This document shows positions 40,550 to 52,391 of a DNA stretch of 62,000 nt, piece after piece. A model generated the notes under the pieces. The model was given only the letters and a program-made list of their open reading frames with translations, was not told the origin of the DNA and searched no databases. The first letter of the stretch is position 1; the number at the start of each line of letters is the position of its first letter. A program made the position numbers and the translations under genes. Origin of the DNA: Apostichopus japonicus (lineage: Eukaryota > Echinodermata > Holothuroidea > Aspidochirotida > Stichopodidae); assembly GCF_037975245.1 (NCBI RefSeq), contig NC_092583.1, positions 2,068,764-2,130,763 on the forward strand, written 5' to 3'.

Positions 40550-41790
40550 GTAAGTCATTTACATATTCAGGTGTGAGAGAAGGTCGGAGTATAGGGGGAG
40601 GGGGGTTGAGGAAGGAGGAGGGGTTGAGGAAGGGGGTAGGTGGGTTGAGTAAGGGAGTATGGGGGTTGAGGAAGGGGAGGAGGGGAGAGAGGAGCGGGAG
40701 GAAGGGCATGTTCCCCTACAGTTCCTCGATCCGATGGTTCAGCGTCCTGTCGCATTATGGATGTCGACTAAATAACGAATATTTCGAGAAGGATATTCGA
40801 GATGAAACGTTACCTTAGACTGACGAAAGATGATCATATCCTATAAGCAACTTGGTGGAATTTGCATTCAGCTCCTACCGTGCTTAACCATTAGTACGAG
40901 ATGACAACATCTGAAGTTGTTACATTTTGTAGTAACAGTGAACTTGAAGCAAACAGATATGATGTCATAGCCGAACAATGGTCATATTTGGTTTATGGTT
41001 TATATACTTCAAAATTTACATCCAATGTTCTACTGGCATGATGGGAATGCAGTAAACAATATTAACATATACAACAGTCATTTTTCGAAAATTGTTAATG
41101 TATATCTCTTTAGATGTATATCATTGCATAACTATATATTCAGTACAGATATCTATCCGATCCAAGGTCAATAAAATAAAAGGAAAACACTGAAGCAAAA
41201 CAACAACTAATTTTATGACATCATATGTTTGCTTCAAGTTCACCTCTATGATATAAATAATACAAAGCTTTTAATAGTATATAAATATCTCGAAAACGCT
41301 ATATAAAGATTTGTATGCAAATTTCACCTGGTTGCTGGGCAACACCTGCTCCTATTTTATCAGTCGAAAATACAGTTTTCCCTGGACCATCGTATATAGG
41401 TATAGTGTTGCTTGACTCCAGCATTTCAATATTTTGTAAAACCACATTCTATGAGAACTATATTCACACGTAGTTTGAATGCGGGATAATATATGTCAAG
41501 TATTTACATTAACTTATATACATGTTGTCAAATGACTGTGTACTATTTTAGAATTATATGACATTTCTGTGTTTCATATTTCTTCACTTACAAATGGTAC
41601 AACATGTTAACCTTCAGAAACACAGAAAACATCACTAACTTTACACCCCACCCACTCCCCCCCCTCCCCCTCGGAGATCAATACGTCATCCGTTGGCCTT
41701 TTTATCATATACAACTGTAAGCGCTTTGTTCAATATATATATATTTTCAATTTTTTTCTCTATCTTTTTTTTTTGCCCCCCCCCCCCCAG
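40550..41790 (+). other. intron between exons E and F
   Basis: 1.24 kb. A purine-rich GGGTTGAGGAAGG-type short tandem repeat occupies about 40600-40710. The polypyrimidine tract before exon F contains an uninterrupted run of 13 C. Confidence 0.6.
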
Positions 41791-41896
41791 TCACTTACTT
41801 TGGCAGACCACGCCTCCAGACTTGATGTTTATTATTTCATTTGTCCATTCACAACTAACAACCACGATCATGGTCGCTCTCATTTTTATTCCAAAG
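41791..41896 (+). CDS. GPR158-like: GPR158-like exon F (end of TM6, TM7)
   Basis: The acceptor is a T run then C13 then AG; the donor is CCAAAG|GTAAGT. The split codon with exon E reads Ser. It encodes HLLWQTTPPDLMFIISFVH and SQLTTTIMVALIFIPK. TM7 with its H.Q.T.T core and the terminal IPK matches the end of the seven-helix domain in GPR158/GPR179. Confidence 0.92.
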
Positions 41897-43827
41897 GTAA
41901 GTGAAAAAACTTTCTCCATCCCTTCTACTATACGACTCTGTAGTTTGCCCCTATTAATTGAAGAGACATCGTTTCGAACTTTTCGCGTGCCCTTCAAATA
42001 TAAGCATAAGTAATTTACCCTTTCCATACATCTGTGAGGAACTTTTTCAGTTTTTTTTTTGTTGCTTAATCAATTATAGACAATGTATCATGGCTTCTTG
42101 ACCATAAAAACAAAACATGGTGTTCTGGTGTTATCGCAAAGTATCGAGAATGTTGTAAGGCCTTCGTTACTCTGTATACACACTCGAAGTTCCCGTTTTA
42201 AGTAAGAATTCACTTTTTGAGAGTGCTCATGGAATAATCACTCTTTAGTAAAGCGAATTCCATTCTCTTCCAAGAGTGTAAAACAATTCAAATTTAGCTG
42301 AAATGTACGGTAAACTTATAGTCACACATATTAGAGTTCGCTTTGCGTGAAGCCATTCGTTACAGTATATATATGAGTAAAATGTACTTCTTATATATAT
42401 ATAGAGTTAATTTTAATCACTCTCAAAAACAGAATTCTCCCAGTTTGGAATCAAGGTGTATAGCGCATAATTAATATACTCTACCATATAATATAATATA
42501 ATATATATTTTCAGATTTATCGAGACGTCTAAATCATTTTCACCCATTTTTGTAGTCCCTAGTTACACATTATTTTGGTCACTATTTCGAAGTATAGTTC
42601 TCGCCAATAATTTCTCAGCTTTTCAAAACTGAATGGATTTAATTTGCCAAATAAGTTTAATAACTGAAAACAACATATTTGGCATTTTGAACGCACAATA
42701 TCAGTCATACGAGTTTTGACAAAATGTATAAAACCTTAAATTATTTTCCAAATTTGATATACCCTTGTACTTAACTAATTATTGCTACTTTTTTATTCTT
42801 TGGGAATGCATAGAGTAGGCGGACCATTTTGTATGTCTATACTACAGAGGAGTAAAGGTGACAATTGGATTCGGTTACGTTCCAAAAAATACAGTCGCCT
42901 TCCATGCATGATAAAAAATGTTATGATCAAATCAAATGTTAATAAGTCAAAAATTATATTAAAAAATATCATTCCTCGTAAGGTAGCAGTTCAAGTTATG
43001 GAATAATACAAAACCACTGACAAAGATGACAGAATAATGTAAACAAAAATCACAACACCTAGGAAACTATAGTACAAAAGACCGTTTGTGGCCATAATAG
43101 TGAAATATGAACGAAAAAAAGAGTAATATAATTCGATATTCTATAACATCAAACCTTAATAGTTTTGTTTTATATATTTACCATTCCTCCATTTATTAAA
43201 CATAAAAACGAACAGCCCATAAAAAAAAAACTTAATTTGATTTTCAGTCGCGTAAACTACACCTATAGCAATAATGCAGACAAAATTAATATGTCTTTTG
43301 TGGACGATAAAAAGAAATTATGTTAATAAAAAAAAGCAAATTAAATTGAAACCTATTAGCATGTTTCGAACGTTGCCATACAAACATAATTTTTACTTCA
43401 ACCAGCAAAAAATAAGAGCCTTTTATATTAAACGTTGTGCGAAAATTGGTAACAGCTTTCTGAATACTATACTGAAGGACAAACATACTGAAATAAACCT
43501 AATTTGTAAATACCGGAGAAAACTCACAATAAGGCAAATATAAAGCAATTTTACTTAATATATTATTCTTTTTCTTTTTTCCTTTTATTGTCGATCTCTA
43601 TCTATCTATCTATCTATATTTGTTCCATAATATGGAATATTGCTGTGTTTGGTGAAACATTTCCACGAGCACTTTAATTCACCTTTTATCAGTTATTAGA
43701 TTTAGTATTTTTTTTTTCCTGTGCGTCCTTGGAAAACATTTTAAGGGCTGGTCTTTTGACGCTATGGTTATTATCAGAAAAGCATTAAAACGAGCCATTT
43801 ACAGTCCTAATCGATTTCCTTGTATAA

Positions 43828-43831
43828 ATAT

Positions 43832-43883
<52 letters not shown>
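43828..43883. repeat. (TA)n tract, left part
   Basis: TA dinucleotides directly abutting the left end of the element at 43884; continued at 45007. Confidence 0.9.
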
Positions 43884-43886
<3 letters not shown>

Positions 43887-45003
43887 GGTTCGCAGGTTTC
43901 TTCCGGGGGTGGAAAAAAACCGCGGACTAAACCGCGGTTTATTCCACTCGGAAGAAATAGGTTTCTTCCAGTTTCTTCCGGACAAAATGGAAGAAACTCA
44001 TTTTTTGGGGAAAAACTGTTGATAAAGTTTCATAACAACCTGCAATGATTTCTAACTATGTAATAAATGGACAAGAAGCACTATAGTGTCATCTAGGTAG
44101 TCTATATCTAGGTTTGAAGCACATGACCTGCTTCCAGCATATACTGTACACAATATAGTACTAGGCCACTAGCATCGGACAATTCAGGGAACAACTATGG
44201 GCAAGCAATATTTTGCAGACCAAGATGGTCCTGATTATAGCCCAGTTCTTAGTTAAAAACTAGTTTCTGAGTGGAGGGGCAAGTGCTCTCTGGAAATTAG
44301 TGTAGGCCTACTACAATGCACACTCATTACTACGATTACATTGACCACTATGACCATATTTTGTGGAGATTGAACTCAAGACATGAGGGTTACAGATTTG
44401 ACTGGAAGTTGTAGTGTGAAATGAGGGCTGGCTCGTGGCCAGCTGTGTTTAATTGTGGATGTTTGTTCTTTTTGCTGTTGGGATTACAAGTCCTCCTGTT
44501 AACTACAAGTTGTAATTTAGGGAGTTGCAGAAATTAAACTGTTGCCTAAATCTAACAGATATTGTTCGGCTATTTTCTTGGTGTTAATTGTATTAAATCC
44601 TCAGTGCATGGGCCAATCCAGGTTAATCATTCATACAGTATGGCCAGTTATGCAATTCTGGTTGATGGGGGGGGGGGGGGGGGGGATCGTGAGATGATAA
44701 GTAGTCCTTCAATGTTGTGATATAAAGCAAACATCTTTTGGTGTAGAAAACAACCCAAAATTATAATCAAAACAAATATATCATATTTTGATGGTTTCAA
44801 TGGTATGCATTTCAGTCAGATGGTGGTAAACTATTTGTCTCTTTATCATGTATGTGGGTTGTGCTGCCTATATGCCAATTTTCACAGTTTCTTCCAGTTT
44901 CTTCCGGTTTCTTCCAGTTTCTTCCGGAAGAGAAGAAACAGGTTTCTTCCAGTTTCTTCCACGTCCCCGGAAGAAATAGGTTTCTTCCGGAAGAAACCGA
45001 ACC

Positions 45004-45006
<3 letters not shown>
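43884..45006. mobile_element. TIR element (about 1.1 kb) inserted in a (TA)n tract, TTTCTTCC-rich
   Basis: The left end CAGGGTTCGCAGGTTTCTTC and the right end, CAGGGTTCGGTTTCTTCCGG on the other strand, are inverted copies beginning CAGGG, as in many hAT elements. Both subterminal zones carry tandem GTTTCTTCC(A/G) decamers in both orientations, so the ends can form complex foldbacks. The element sits in (TA)n, so a target duplication (ATATATAT) would be indistinguishable from the flank. No transposase frame seen. G run of about 18 near 44668. Confidence 0.75.

Positions 45007-45099
<93 letters not shown>
45007..45099. repeat. (TA)n tract, right part
   Basis: About 93 bp of pure TA starting at the right end of the inserted element. 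Confidence 0.92.
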
Positions 45100-45100
<1 letters not shown>

Positions 45101-45392
45101 CTGTATAGCTGTTACTTTGTTTCGTTGATTCTCGTAATGTAATTAGGACATGGTAAACGGGAGGGAGGGAAGGGAAGGGGGAGGGAAAGATAGTGGGAAA
45201 TGGATGAATTTATTCCGATAGTTTCAGACAGCATCAGTCAAAATCAGAAATATACTGCTTTGTATGTCAGCCTATCGACAAAAAGTACATGAAAGATTTT
45301 ATAGGCCTACAAGGCCGACAAGGGGGGATACAATTTCTTTTCTTTTCTTTTGTTATTTCAAATGAACTTTTATTTTTCTGTTTCTTTGTTAG

Positions 45393-45575
45393 CTGGTGAT
45401 CATCCATAGAATTATGCACGATGCGGAATTCCGGGAGCGAGTCAACTCAAAAGTAACTTACGATAGTAGTGACAGTGGTGGTCCGGGGAAATGGAAAAAT
45501 TCTACGTTTTTGAACAAAAACAGTAGCGCTCTGGTTACCACCGACACACAAAACCTAAGCCCGGATGAGATTAGG
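45393..45575 (+). CDS. GPR158-like: GPR158-like exon G (proximal C-terminal tail)
   Basis: The acceptor TTTCTTTGTTAG and donor ATTAGG|GTACGT bound 61 codons in phase 0. It encodes LVIIHRIMHDAEFRERVNSK, a Ser/Gly/Asn-rich linker with WKNSTFL, and NLSPDEIR. The last residues begin the conserved helix completed by exon H. Confidence 0.88.
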
Positions 45576-47169
45576 GTACGTAAAGGCAAATCTGATTTCT
45601 TTTCCTCATTTTCTCTCCCTCCCTTGTTTCTTTCTTCTTCCTTCTTTTTTTTCCCTTTCCTTTAATATCATCATAGGAAAGTGAAGCTTTTGAAGATACA
45701 GTGTCGTGATAACATTACAGAGCACCTATATACTGTGGTACAGTACATGTACTGCAGTATAATGTTAGATTTTTGTCCAGTCATAATAGGGTACATTCAA
45801 TCAACCATATATCGAGTTATGTCCAAGACTATTGAGATGGGCTTCTCAACTAACAGCGTGTGATCATTTTCCTATCCATATAAGTGTTTCACTGTCTGCC
45901 ATCGGGATATCCCTTTAATGGAATCCGATTATGTTATTTAACGACCATCTTATTATTTCCCCAAATTGAAGAGAGCCTAACCAACTGCCTTCTATGAGAA
46001 TAATATTCTACTGGCATCTGTGAAATAACTAGTCAGTGTCCCTGAGTTTCCAATTATTTATATCGATGTGCGCACTATGTAAGCGTCCATATTGTTATTT
46101 TACATAAAGAGGGCGCTTCAAAAGTGACGTAGCCGACCCACATTCACAACAAACTGCTAAATTTTACAAAACAAAGGCTTACCTGTTCGTCTTGTTCGTC
46201 GCAGCAGTTTGATCTTCTTCCTTAAACCTCAAAAACTCCACGAACCTCTAAACAATCGTCGTGGTCGAATTCTGCTTGCTGGAAAGTCAGCCGTCAAAGT
46301 CGTCCGAACAATCCATAACAGCAAAATCTTGTCGCTGTCATCGTTGCAAATATGTGGCTTCATCAGTCGCGGAACTGATACTACTGGTGTAAGCAGTATA
46401 TACCATGATAGGCACTGAAAGAAACGGGGTTCGTTCGGTGAACGTTACCTTTTGTTCCGTCTATTATTTTCTTTTGATAATTCTGGCTCCAAATGATACG
46501 ATTCTGAGTCCATCGGCATCAATTTCTTTATTTCCAAAATAATCCGTAGAAATGAGAGGGTTTCGAACCTTAAAATTTGTGTTCGACCAACGCGGTGAGT
46601 AACTGAGATCACTGCTACGGTAACATGCAGTGGTAATAATAGGTCTTAACAGCAAAAGAACAATATATTCGTCGTCCAATCATTTAAATTGCAATATTTT
46701 GTCACATTCCTCTAATCTCCATGGACGATTATTTTTCGAAGTATTCAACCTTTTTAACACATTTTCAACTTACAATAAACATTTGATATTATTGTGTTGA
46801 GCATTTCCTATTTTCACAAGTGCAATATAATTTTGTTTCGGATTGGCAACATCTTTTTCTTGAAACAAATGTGGCTCGGTACGTCACTTTTCAAGCGCCC
46901 TCGTTATTGACACACTACACTGCGGATGCTTACATAGAACACTTACAATTTAAAAAAAAGAAGGCCCGGACAATACAGGGAAACGAGTTGGCACCGACAA
47001 TTCAAGTAGGTGTCACAGAGGAGGGGGATGGGCGCAGTATCCGGGGAAGGAGAGGAGGAGAGAGGAGCATGTCGACTGTGACCCCGGTTTGGCTACCGAC
47101 CTGTATACCGGGTATAGCAGTATAAAGTGATTTTAAAGTGACTTTCTTTCTTTCTTTCCTTCCTTCTAG
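45576..47169 (+). other. intron between exons G and H, carrying a TIR element
   Basis: 1.6 kb; half of it is the element at 46109-46902. A short frame at 46945-47010 ending at a GTAGGT is not needed for the receptor and is not called. Confidence 0.55.
46109..46902. mobile_element. TIR element (794 bp), family not assigned
   Basis: Left end GAGGGCGCTTCAAAAGTGAC and right end, read inward on the other strand, GAGGGCGCTTGAAAAGTGAC. The inverted similarity continues through ACGTA, CCGA and CCACATT for about 37 bp. I find no clear target duplication (left flank ACATAAA, right flank GTTATTG). The interior has more balanced composition than the surroundings but no frame longer than about 70 codons and no recognisable protein. 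Confidence 0.7.
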
Positions 47170-47499
47170 GAGGAACTACGACGTCTTTACACTCAACTCG
47201 AGATTTACAAAACCAAATCACTACGAATCGACAATCCACATCTGCCTTCGAAGAAAAAAGGCGGCGTCTCAAAATGGCGGGCACCGAGGCGGTTTTCCCG
47301 GGGTCACAGTTTACGAACGCACAGTGGACATTCCGAGAGCGAAAGATCGTCTGAAGTAGCTAGAAGTAACGAAAGCTTAACAAAGGCGGTGGAAATGAAC
47401 GATTATCGCAGTAACCACCGAGTCGACGGTTTCGATCACGCGATAACCGGTAATACGGTAACAGAGGGCGTTGTTACACCGAGCCAGAAATGGCCTTGA
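47170..47499 (+). CDS. GPR158-like: GPR158-like exon H (coiled-coil helix and C terminus)
   Basis: The acceptor TTCCTTCTAG is followed by 109 codons and TGA at 47497-47499. It opens EELRRLYTQLEIYKTKSL, then IDNPHLPSKKKGG; the D/E-L-LY-QLEIYK-K-----NPHL pattern is the strongest family signature in the tail. The rest is basic and Ser-rich (RRFSRGHSLRTHSGHSESER) and ends EGVVTPSQKWP. Vertebrate members continue for several hundred residues with repeated effector-binding motifs, which are absent here. Confidence 0.92.
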   Translation, partial: EELRRLYTQLEIYKTKSLRIDNPHLPSKKKGGVSKWRAPRRFSRGHSLRTHSGHSESERSSEVARSNESLTKAVEMNDYRSNHRVDGFDHAITGNTVTEGVVTPSQKWP

Positions 47500-50400
47500 G
47501 ATTATTTTATATGGGGAAAATTTCAAACTCGAAAAATGATGCTAAAAGTAAAAGAAAACTAATAACGCTAGAATTAAAACGTAGAAACAAGTAATGAAGG
47601 ATTTCATTGAAAATTTGACAGACACTGGGATTCAGATCTCTACTGTATTATCAACCTTTTCTAAAGGAAAAAGTGGTAAATTTTGGAGAAAGAAGAAGTT
47701 GTTTCATCTTAAAGCCAACATATTTTAGCATATAACAACATCGCTAATACAAACGATCTACACCGCTGAATATACACGGCAAGGTTGTTTGTATCTACGT
47801 AGAATGCAACGCTGTGACGTCATATTGGAATTATTTTATTTTATTTTATTTTGTTTTATTTTGTAGCCTATTTCCATGATTATCATTTTCCAACAATATT
47901 TTGATGGTTGTCTTAATTATTAAATGATACTTTATTTTAAGAAATATCCCAGTTTATGTTTAAGCTTATATTAGTACATTTTAATATGGTCGCTAACTAG
48001 TCTGTATTTAAAGCAGGCAATAGAATTCATTACAATGGCATATCTAGTCACATTTCAAACAGTGGCGAAACCATCTTAACTTGCAAGGCTGTGCCCCGAA
48101 TAAAATCAGCCCCTTCCCTACCCCTCTCTCCACTGACAGAGAGAATATTTCAAATACAAGTCTATAGTGTACAATACATACATGCGTGAAAGTACTGAAT
48201 AACCTAAATAGTCGGAAATTCTTCAACACTGCTTCAAAAGTTGCTTAAAATGTTGCACCATTCTACATCTAAGCAACCTCCATGTGTCGAAGGGGAGGAG
48301 CCTACCCTTCCCCCATATACCCCTCCCCTCGGGGTCATAAGAACTTAGCAATCATTTACCTGCCACTCTCATAGTATTTTCTTTTTTTTCTCATTGGTAC
48401 AGTTTGATTGTCGAATTTAGTACACCTGAATGTTTGATCTTAGTGTATTTATTTTATAAATATAACATATATGTGATATAGCGAACCTCTTCTCCTAAGA
48501 CAAATTTAAGATTAGCATTTGGACAGATTTACCCTATTTTCATAATTGTATTCTATAAGTATAGTAGAATTTGTTGGAATGTTGTTTGCCAAATTTGAGT
48601 AGCAACAGTTTTAGTATGTATAGGGCTAATCGTTCATTAAATTTGCACATCTGCCGAAAGTCAGCATGCATGAGAAATGTACTGCAAGTGTCAATTTCTG
48701 TGTCAAGATGATGTCGAAATAGATATAATGAAAGAACCCGATAATAAATGATGAAGGGGAGCAAAAAGAAGAAAAAGAAAGTGACCTCATGACTATGGGG
48801 AGGAAGACCATCCAATACAAGTACTTTTGTCTATGTGCACCCTCTCTTAGCAACACTCGTCGAATGTATACGTCGATGTCAACACACAAAGTACAACGAC
48901 CTTAACATAGAGATTAAGCCCTCAAAGGAGTGATCTAAATGACCTTAAGGGAAAAACCATCAAATGGAAGTATTTAATTCTACGTGCACCCTCTCTTAGC
49001 AACGACCTTTAAAAGTTCGGAATTGGAGTTGGCCTAAAGCGGAAATTTAAAAACATAACTATTCTAGGAAACTAGAGAGCTGAGTTTATAAGAATACCTT
49101 CTAGTGCTGTTAAATAACATACTTGCTTGACATTCGTGGAAACCATCCATCCATGTATCGGAACCGTCTGATCACCAGAGTGTATAAAGCTATATATCCA
49201 ATCATGCCCGATATGTAATGACAATTTGTTCATATTCAGGTCTATTTTTCTTTTCCTTTTCTTTTTGCCTTTTATTCTTTGTATTCAAATATCATCAAGT
49301 TATGATGATAAAATATGAAATATCACCTTGTCCATTTCTTCTCATTATTTTCATGTAAGGGAGACAACGGGAGAAAGCAAAAAAAAAGAAACTTTTGCAG
49401 TTGTTGGTATTTAGCATCAAGCAATAATTCTATGCAACATGAATCCTTTCAACCGTGTACATGTTTCTAATTTTGTCTAAAGTTTCCCATGATTTCCTTA
49501 TGTACATGCATAGTGTGTTGACTTGTGTATATACTGATTGGGATGTTTTCGTGGTGTACTTTCTATAACGTTGCACATTGGTATGACTCATCAACGTTTT
49601 TTTTTTTCGTTTTTTTTTTCTTGCTGATGAGAACCGACTGAAATCAGTATTATTTCATTCTTGTAGTAATCATCACCCATATTAGGCATTGAATAAAGAA
49701 TGTGACGTCATCATCATCACTATCATTGTCATCTTCATCGGCATCATCATCATCACATGTTCACAGTAAAGAAAATAAAGCACTACAAACATTTACACTG
49801 GACTATATAGATTTCTTTCCTTGCAATGTGTTGTCAGCAGCGGGTCCGGAATGGGAAGGGTGTGTATACCCCAGCCCCTCCCGCACCCCCCCCCCCCTAC
49901 ATTTTGACCTCACAAAAAAAATGAAAAACCGAATGATTATCACTACCTTGCGTTAGACATAATAACAGTCATAATTTATAATTTAGTCTAAATATGACTC
50001 GAAATGCACCATTCACTTCTAAAAATTGAAGTTTGACCTGCAGGAGGATGTTACCTACATCCCCTGCATAGGAGTCGGCTAAAAATGATTCTGGCCACAC
50101 CTGCTCCTTTATAAGAAAAATCCTGGGCCATCCACTGATTGTTTCAAAAATGTTTGATAAAATAGTCACGTAAGCTGTTGCCATGTTCGCAAAACTAAAA
50201 ATTAACACAAGTTATAACGTGTCATTTAAAAATTGTAATTTATATAGCCGTGACATGTATATATACTGAGACCAGTATCAGGTGACATAAATTATACATT
50301 TTAGTTTGTTATATCGTCGAAATATAGTATTTTGAAACATATCTTCAGGTGAACAGCGATATAAGCTTGTTCGTGAGAAAAAAGCCTTATGGCAATGTAC

Positions 50401-50639
50401 TTATGACTCATGATAAAAATACTGATGTAATCTTTAGGTGGCGTAACTGAAAAAATGTTGACTAATAACCTGTTAGTTCTTTATTTCACCATAGGAACCA
50501 GTGTGTCATGCCACATTAGTTTATACCAAATTAAAGTCCGTTATTGCGTTCCAAAGAAGACTAGTTCTGCCATGATCGATCAGGTTTAATTCTATGCTGA
50601 AATATGAAAGTTTCAGACACTGACAGGTAAACATAGAAC
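47500..50639. other. 3' flank of the receptor gene and intergenic
   Basis: TTTTA repeats at 47826-47862. At about 48060-48350 there is a degraded relative of the hAT-like elements (left end CAGTGGCGAAACC, interior AAGGGGAGGAGCC and ATACCCCTCCCCTC); its right end cannot be fixed. A TCATCA-type tract is at 49708-49758 and a C run at 49886-49898. Confidence 0.4.
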
Positions 50640-50762
50640 ATGGCGGGCGATCGACGCGTAACCAATGGAAACGGGGTGAATGAGCGTTTTGAAAACAACG
50701 ATGGTGAACAGAGTGACTCCAATCTAAGAAATTTTATCTCACAAGAATTTCAAAATCAGAGG
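50640..50762 (+). CDS. small helical protein gene, exon 1
   Basis: 41 codons, MAGDRRVTNGNGVNERFEN to ISQEFQNQR, ending AGG|GTAATA in phase 0. Rich in Asn, Asp and Arg. Confidence 0.7.
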
Positions 50763-52308
50763 GTAATACATATAGGGCTGTTCTATTTCAAAGAAGTGTT
50801 CTTAAAGTTAGACCTATGACTAGCCTAACGTTAGGAAGCACAACGGCCACTATTAGTAGTAGCATGGTGGGCTCATAATTGACGCACTTGAGGATTTGAT
50901 CAACGATGTCTATCAAGGAAAACTCCAAATCACTCAACTGTATGTGTTTTTCATATGTGTAGTTCTTCAGAAATGTTATGATCTCAAAAGATTTAATTTT
51001 CTGTGCTTATGCACCGTACAATTGAGCAGAATTTGGCCACAAAATGTCTGCTGTGTCAAGGTCTTTCATACCCCTAAATTGACACATTCGTCGATTAACT
51101 AACTGTAGTGTAGGCCTAAGTATACATCCATTGACTTTGGATGCTGTTTGCTATGCTCTGAACCTCTAAGCTCAGACAGGTCAGGTCCCAGATAATCCCA
51201 GGTAATTTTGGTTATTTTTAGGGAGTAAGATTTCCAAATGTCCAAAAAACGTGCAAAACTGGGGGGAGGGTGTTTAAAGCTTAAAAAATACAACAATTTG
51301 TTCAGCAAATAGCTGAAGTTGAATCCAACTCATAAAATATGTAATTCTGCTTGACTGCAAAAAGTTTAGGTGGCCTGCTGTATATTTGCTAGTAATAATT
51401 GAAGGTGCGTCAATTACGGGGGTGCGTCAGTTATGAAGCCTTTACTATACTGTAGGCTAGTCTGCTATTACATTAGTATTGGAATGTATTGGAATGTTCT
51501 TTAAAAGATAGCGGTGATGACGATTTCGTTTATTTTGCTCAGTGGGTTAGTTCTATCCTTCAGCTGTTCGATTTTATCGATGGTTTGACCGGATTCCGCC
51601 AGAATTAATAGAAGAAGTTAATAAACTCAGTTAATTTTGTGTTCCCTAAATTCGTGTACTGTTGTTTTTTCCTGCCAAATCTCAGCAACTTGGGAGTCGA
51701 AAGAAACCAGAGATGGGGGAAGGGAGAAGGCCTAAGGGTTATGCAATCCCCACCCCCAACACACACCCAAATTGGCTAAATTAATAAGTCACAAAGAAGG
51801 AGAAAGCCAAGGCCTAGTAATGTTACATGTCAATAGGCTGAGGCCTACATGTGATCAGGGCCATAGCTAAGCTTCTGTTTAAAGGGGGCCCAATGCTCTC
51901 CTGGGGGGGGGGGGACAGGCATTACCTTTTTTGGAAAAAAAACAACTCCATTTTGGGGCTCACTGACAGATATTTGGGCCTCCTCTAAAAAAAAAAGTAT
52001 ACCTAATATTGCCATTTGACAGGATAAGGTACATCTAAATAAGCATCATGGCCCATGAATTGGGTGAACAATCTCACTTTGGCCCACAAGATGCATTGTG
52101 TGCCCACCCAAGATGTAGAGGATGCAAACTTTATATAAGCTTAAATAATCGGTAACTCATGTGCCAATGTCTATATTTATAATTATTTCAACGTATGGTA
52201 TTCCTACCCACCATATATACCAGAAAGCAATACAATTGTTTTAATATTAGTACAAACTTAAACATGATCTCATTTCTTTCTTTCATGTTAAATTTCTCTC
52301 CACTGAAG
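50763..52308 (+). other. intron 1 of the small helical protein gene
   Basis: 1.5 kb; a G run at 51904-51914 and a GC-rich patch at 51855-51990 (CAGGGCCATAGCTAAG) resemble degraded hAT-like element ends. Confidence 0.45.
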
Positions 52309-52391
52309 GTAAGCAGTCAAACTGACAGCAATAATGTCAGTGATGACAGAGCGACCCAGTTTTTACAGAGAGCAATCAATGAAAGCCAGAG
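52309..52391 (+). CDS. small helical protein gene, exon 2
   Basis: The acceptor TTTCTCTCCACTGAAG precedes GTAAGC. The two alternative AGs a few bases downstream would lead to a stop, so this acceptor is chosen. It encodes VSSQTDSNNVSDDRATQFLQ and RAINESQ, and ends CAGAG|GTATGT in phase 2. Confidence 0.65.

Larger units (their letters stand above)
41897..45392 (+). other. intron between exons F and G, carrying a TIR element
   Basis: 3.5 kb. A (TA)n tract at 43828-43883 and 45007-45099 is split by a transposon-like element at 43884-45006. A-rich open frames at 42.8-43.5 kb look like chance frames in AT-rich DNA. Confidence 0.55.
34625..47499 (+). other. GPR158-like: GPR158/GPR179-like class C orphan GPCR gene, eight exons visible
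   Basis: Eight plus-strand exons with consistent phases encode 544 residues up to a stop. Order: a Cys-rich membrane-proximal module (about residues 1-115, ten cysteines, ending CLPC...C..C...PC); seven hydrophobic helices; an ECL2 with two Cys (HKCGES...FFVCGFKWWDY); then a short tail whose helix DEIREELRRLYTQLEIYK is a hallmark of the family. In vertebrates GPR158 and GPR179 scaffold RGS7-Gbeta5 at the membrane, and GPR158 is reported as a metabotropic glycine receptor. The tail here ends about 95 residues after that helix, far shorter than in vertebrates. The 5' exons (signal peptide, Cache domain) are missing from my reading. Invertebrates may have one gene ancestral to both vertebrate paralogs, so the symbol is a family label. 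Confidence 0.9.

Noticed and set aside
42782-43543. Lys/Ile-rich open frames in the receptor intron
   Set aside because: A-rich sequence open by composition on both strands, with no recognisable protein.
46945-47010. Extra receptor exon between G and H
   Set aside because: The frame ends at GTAGGT but has no good acceptor, and exon G to exon H already reproduces the conserved DEIREELRRLYTQLEIY junction in phase.
48060-48153. Small hAT-like insertion bounded by ATTTCAAA at 48052 and 48146
   Set aside because: The right junction has no matching terminal repeat and the family's interior sequence continues past it, so the octamer match is probably coincidental; kept only as a degraded element.
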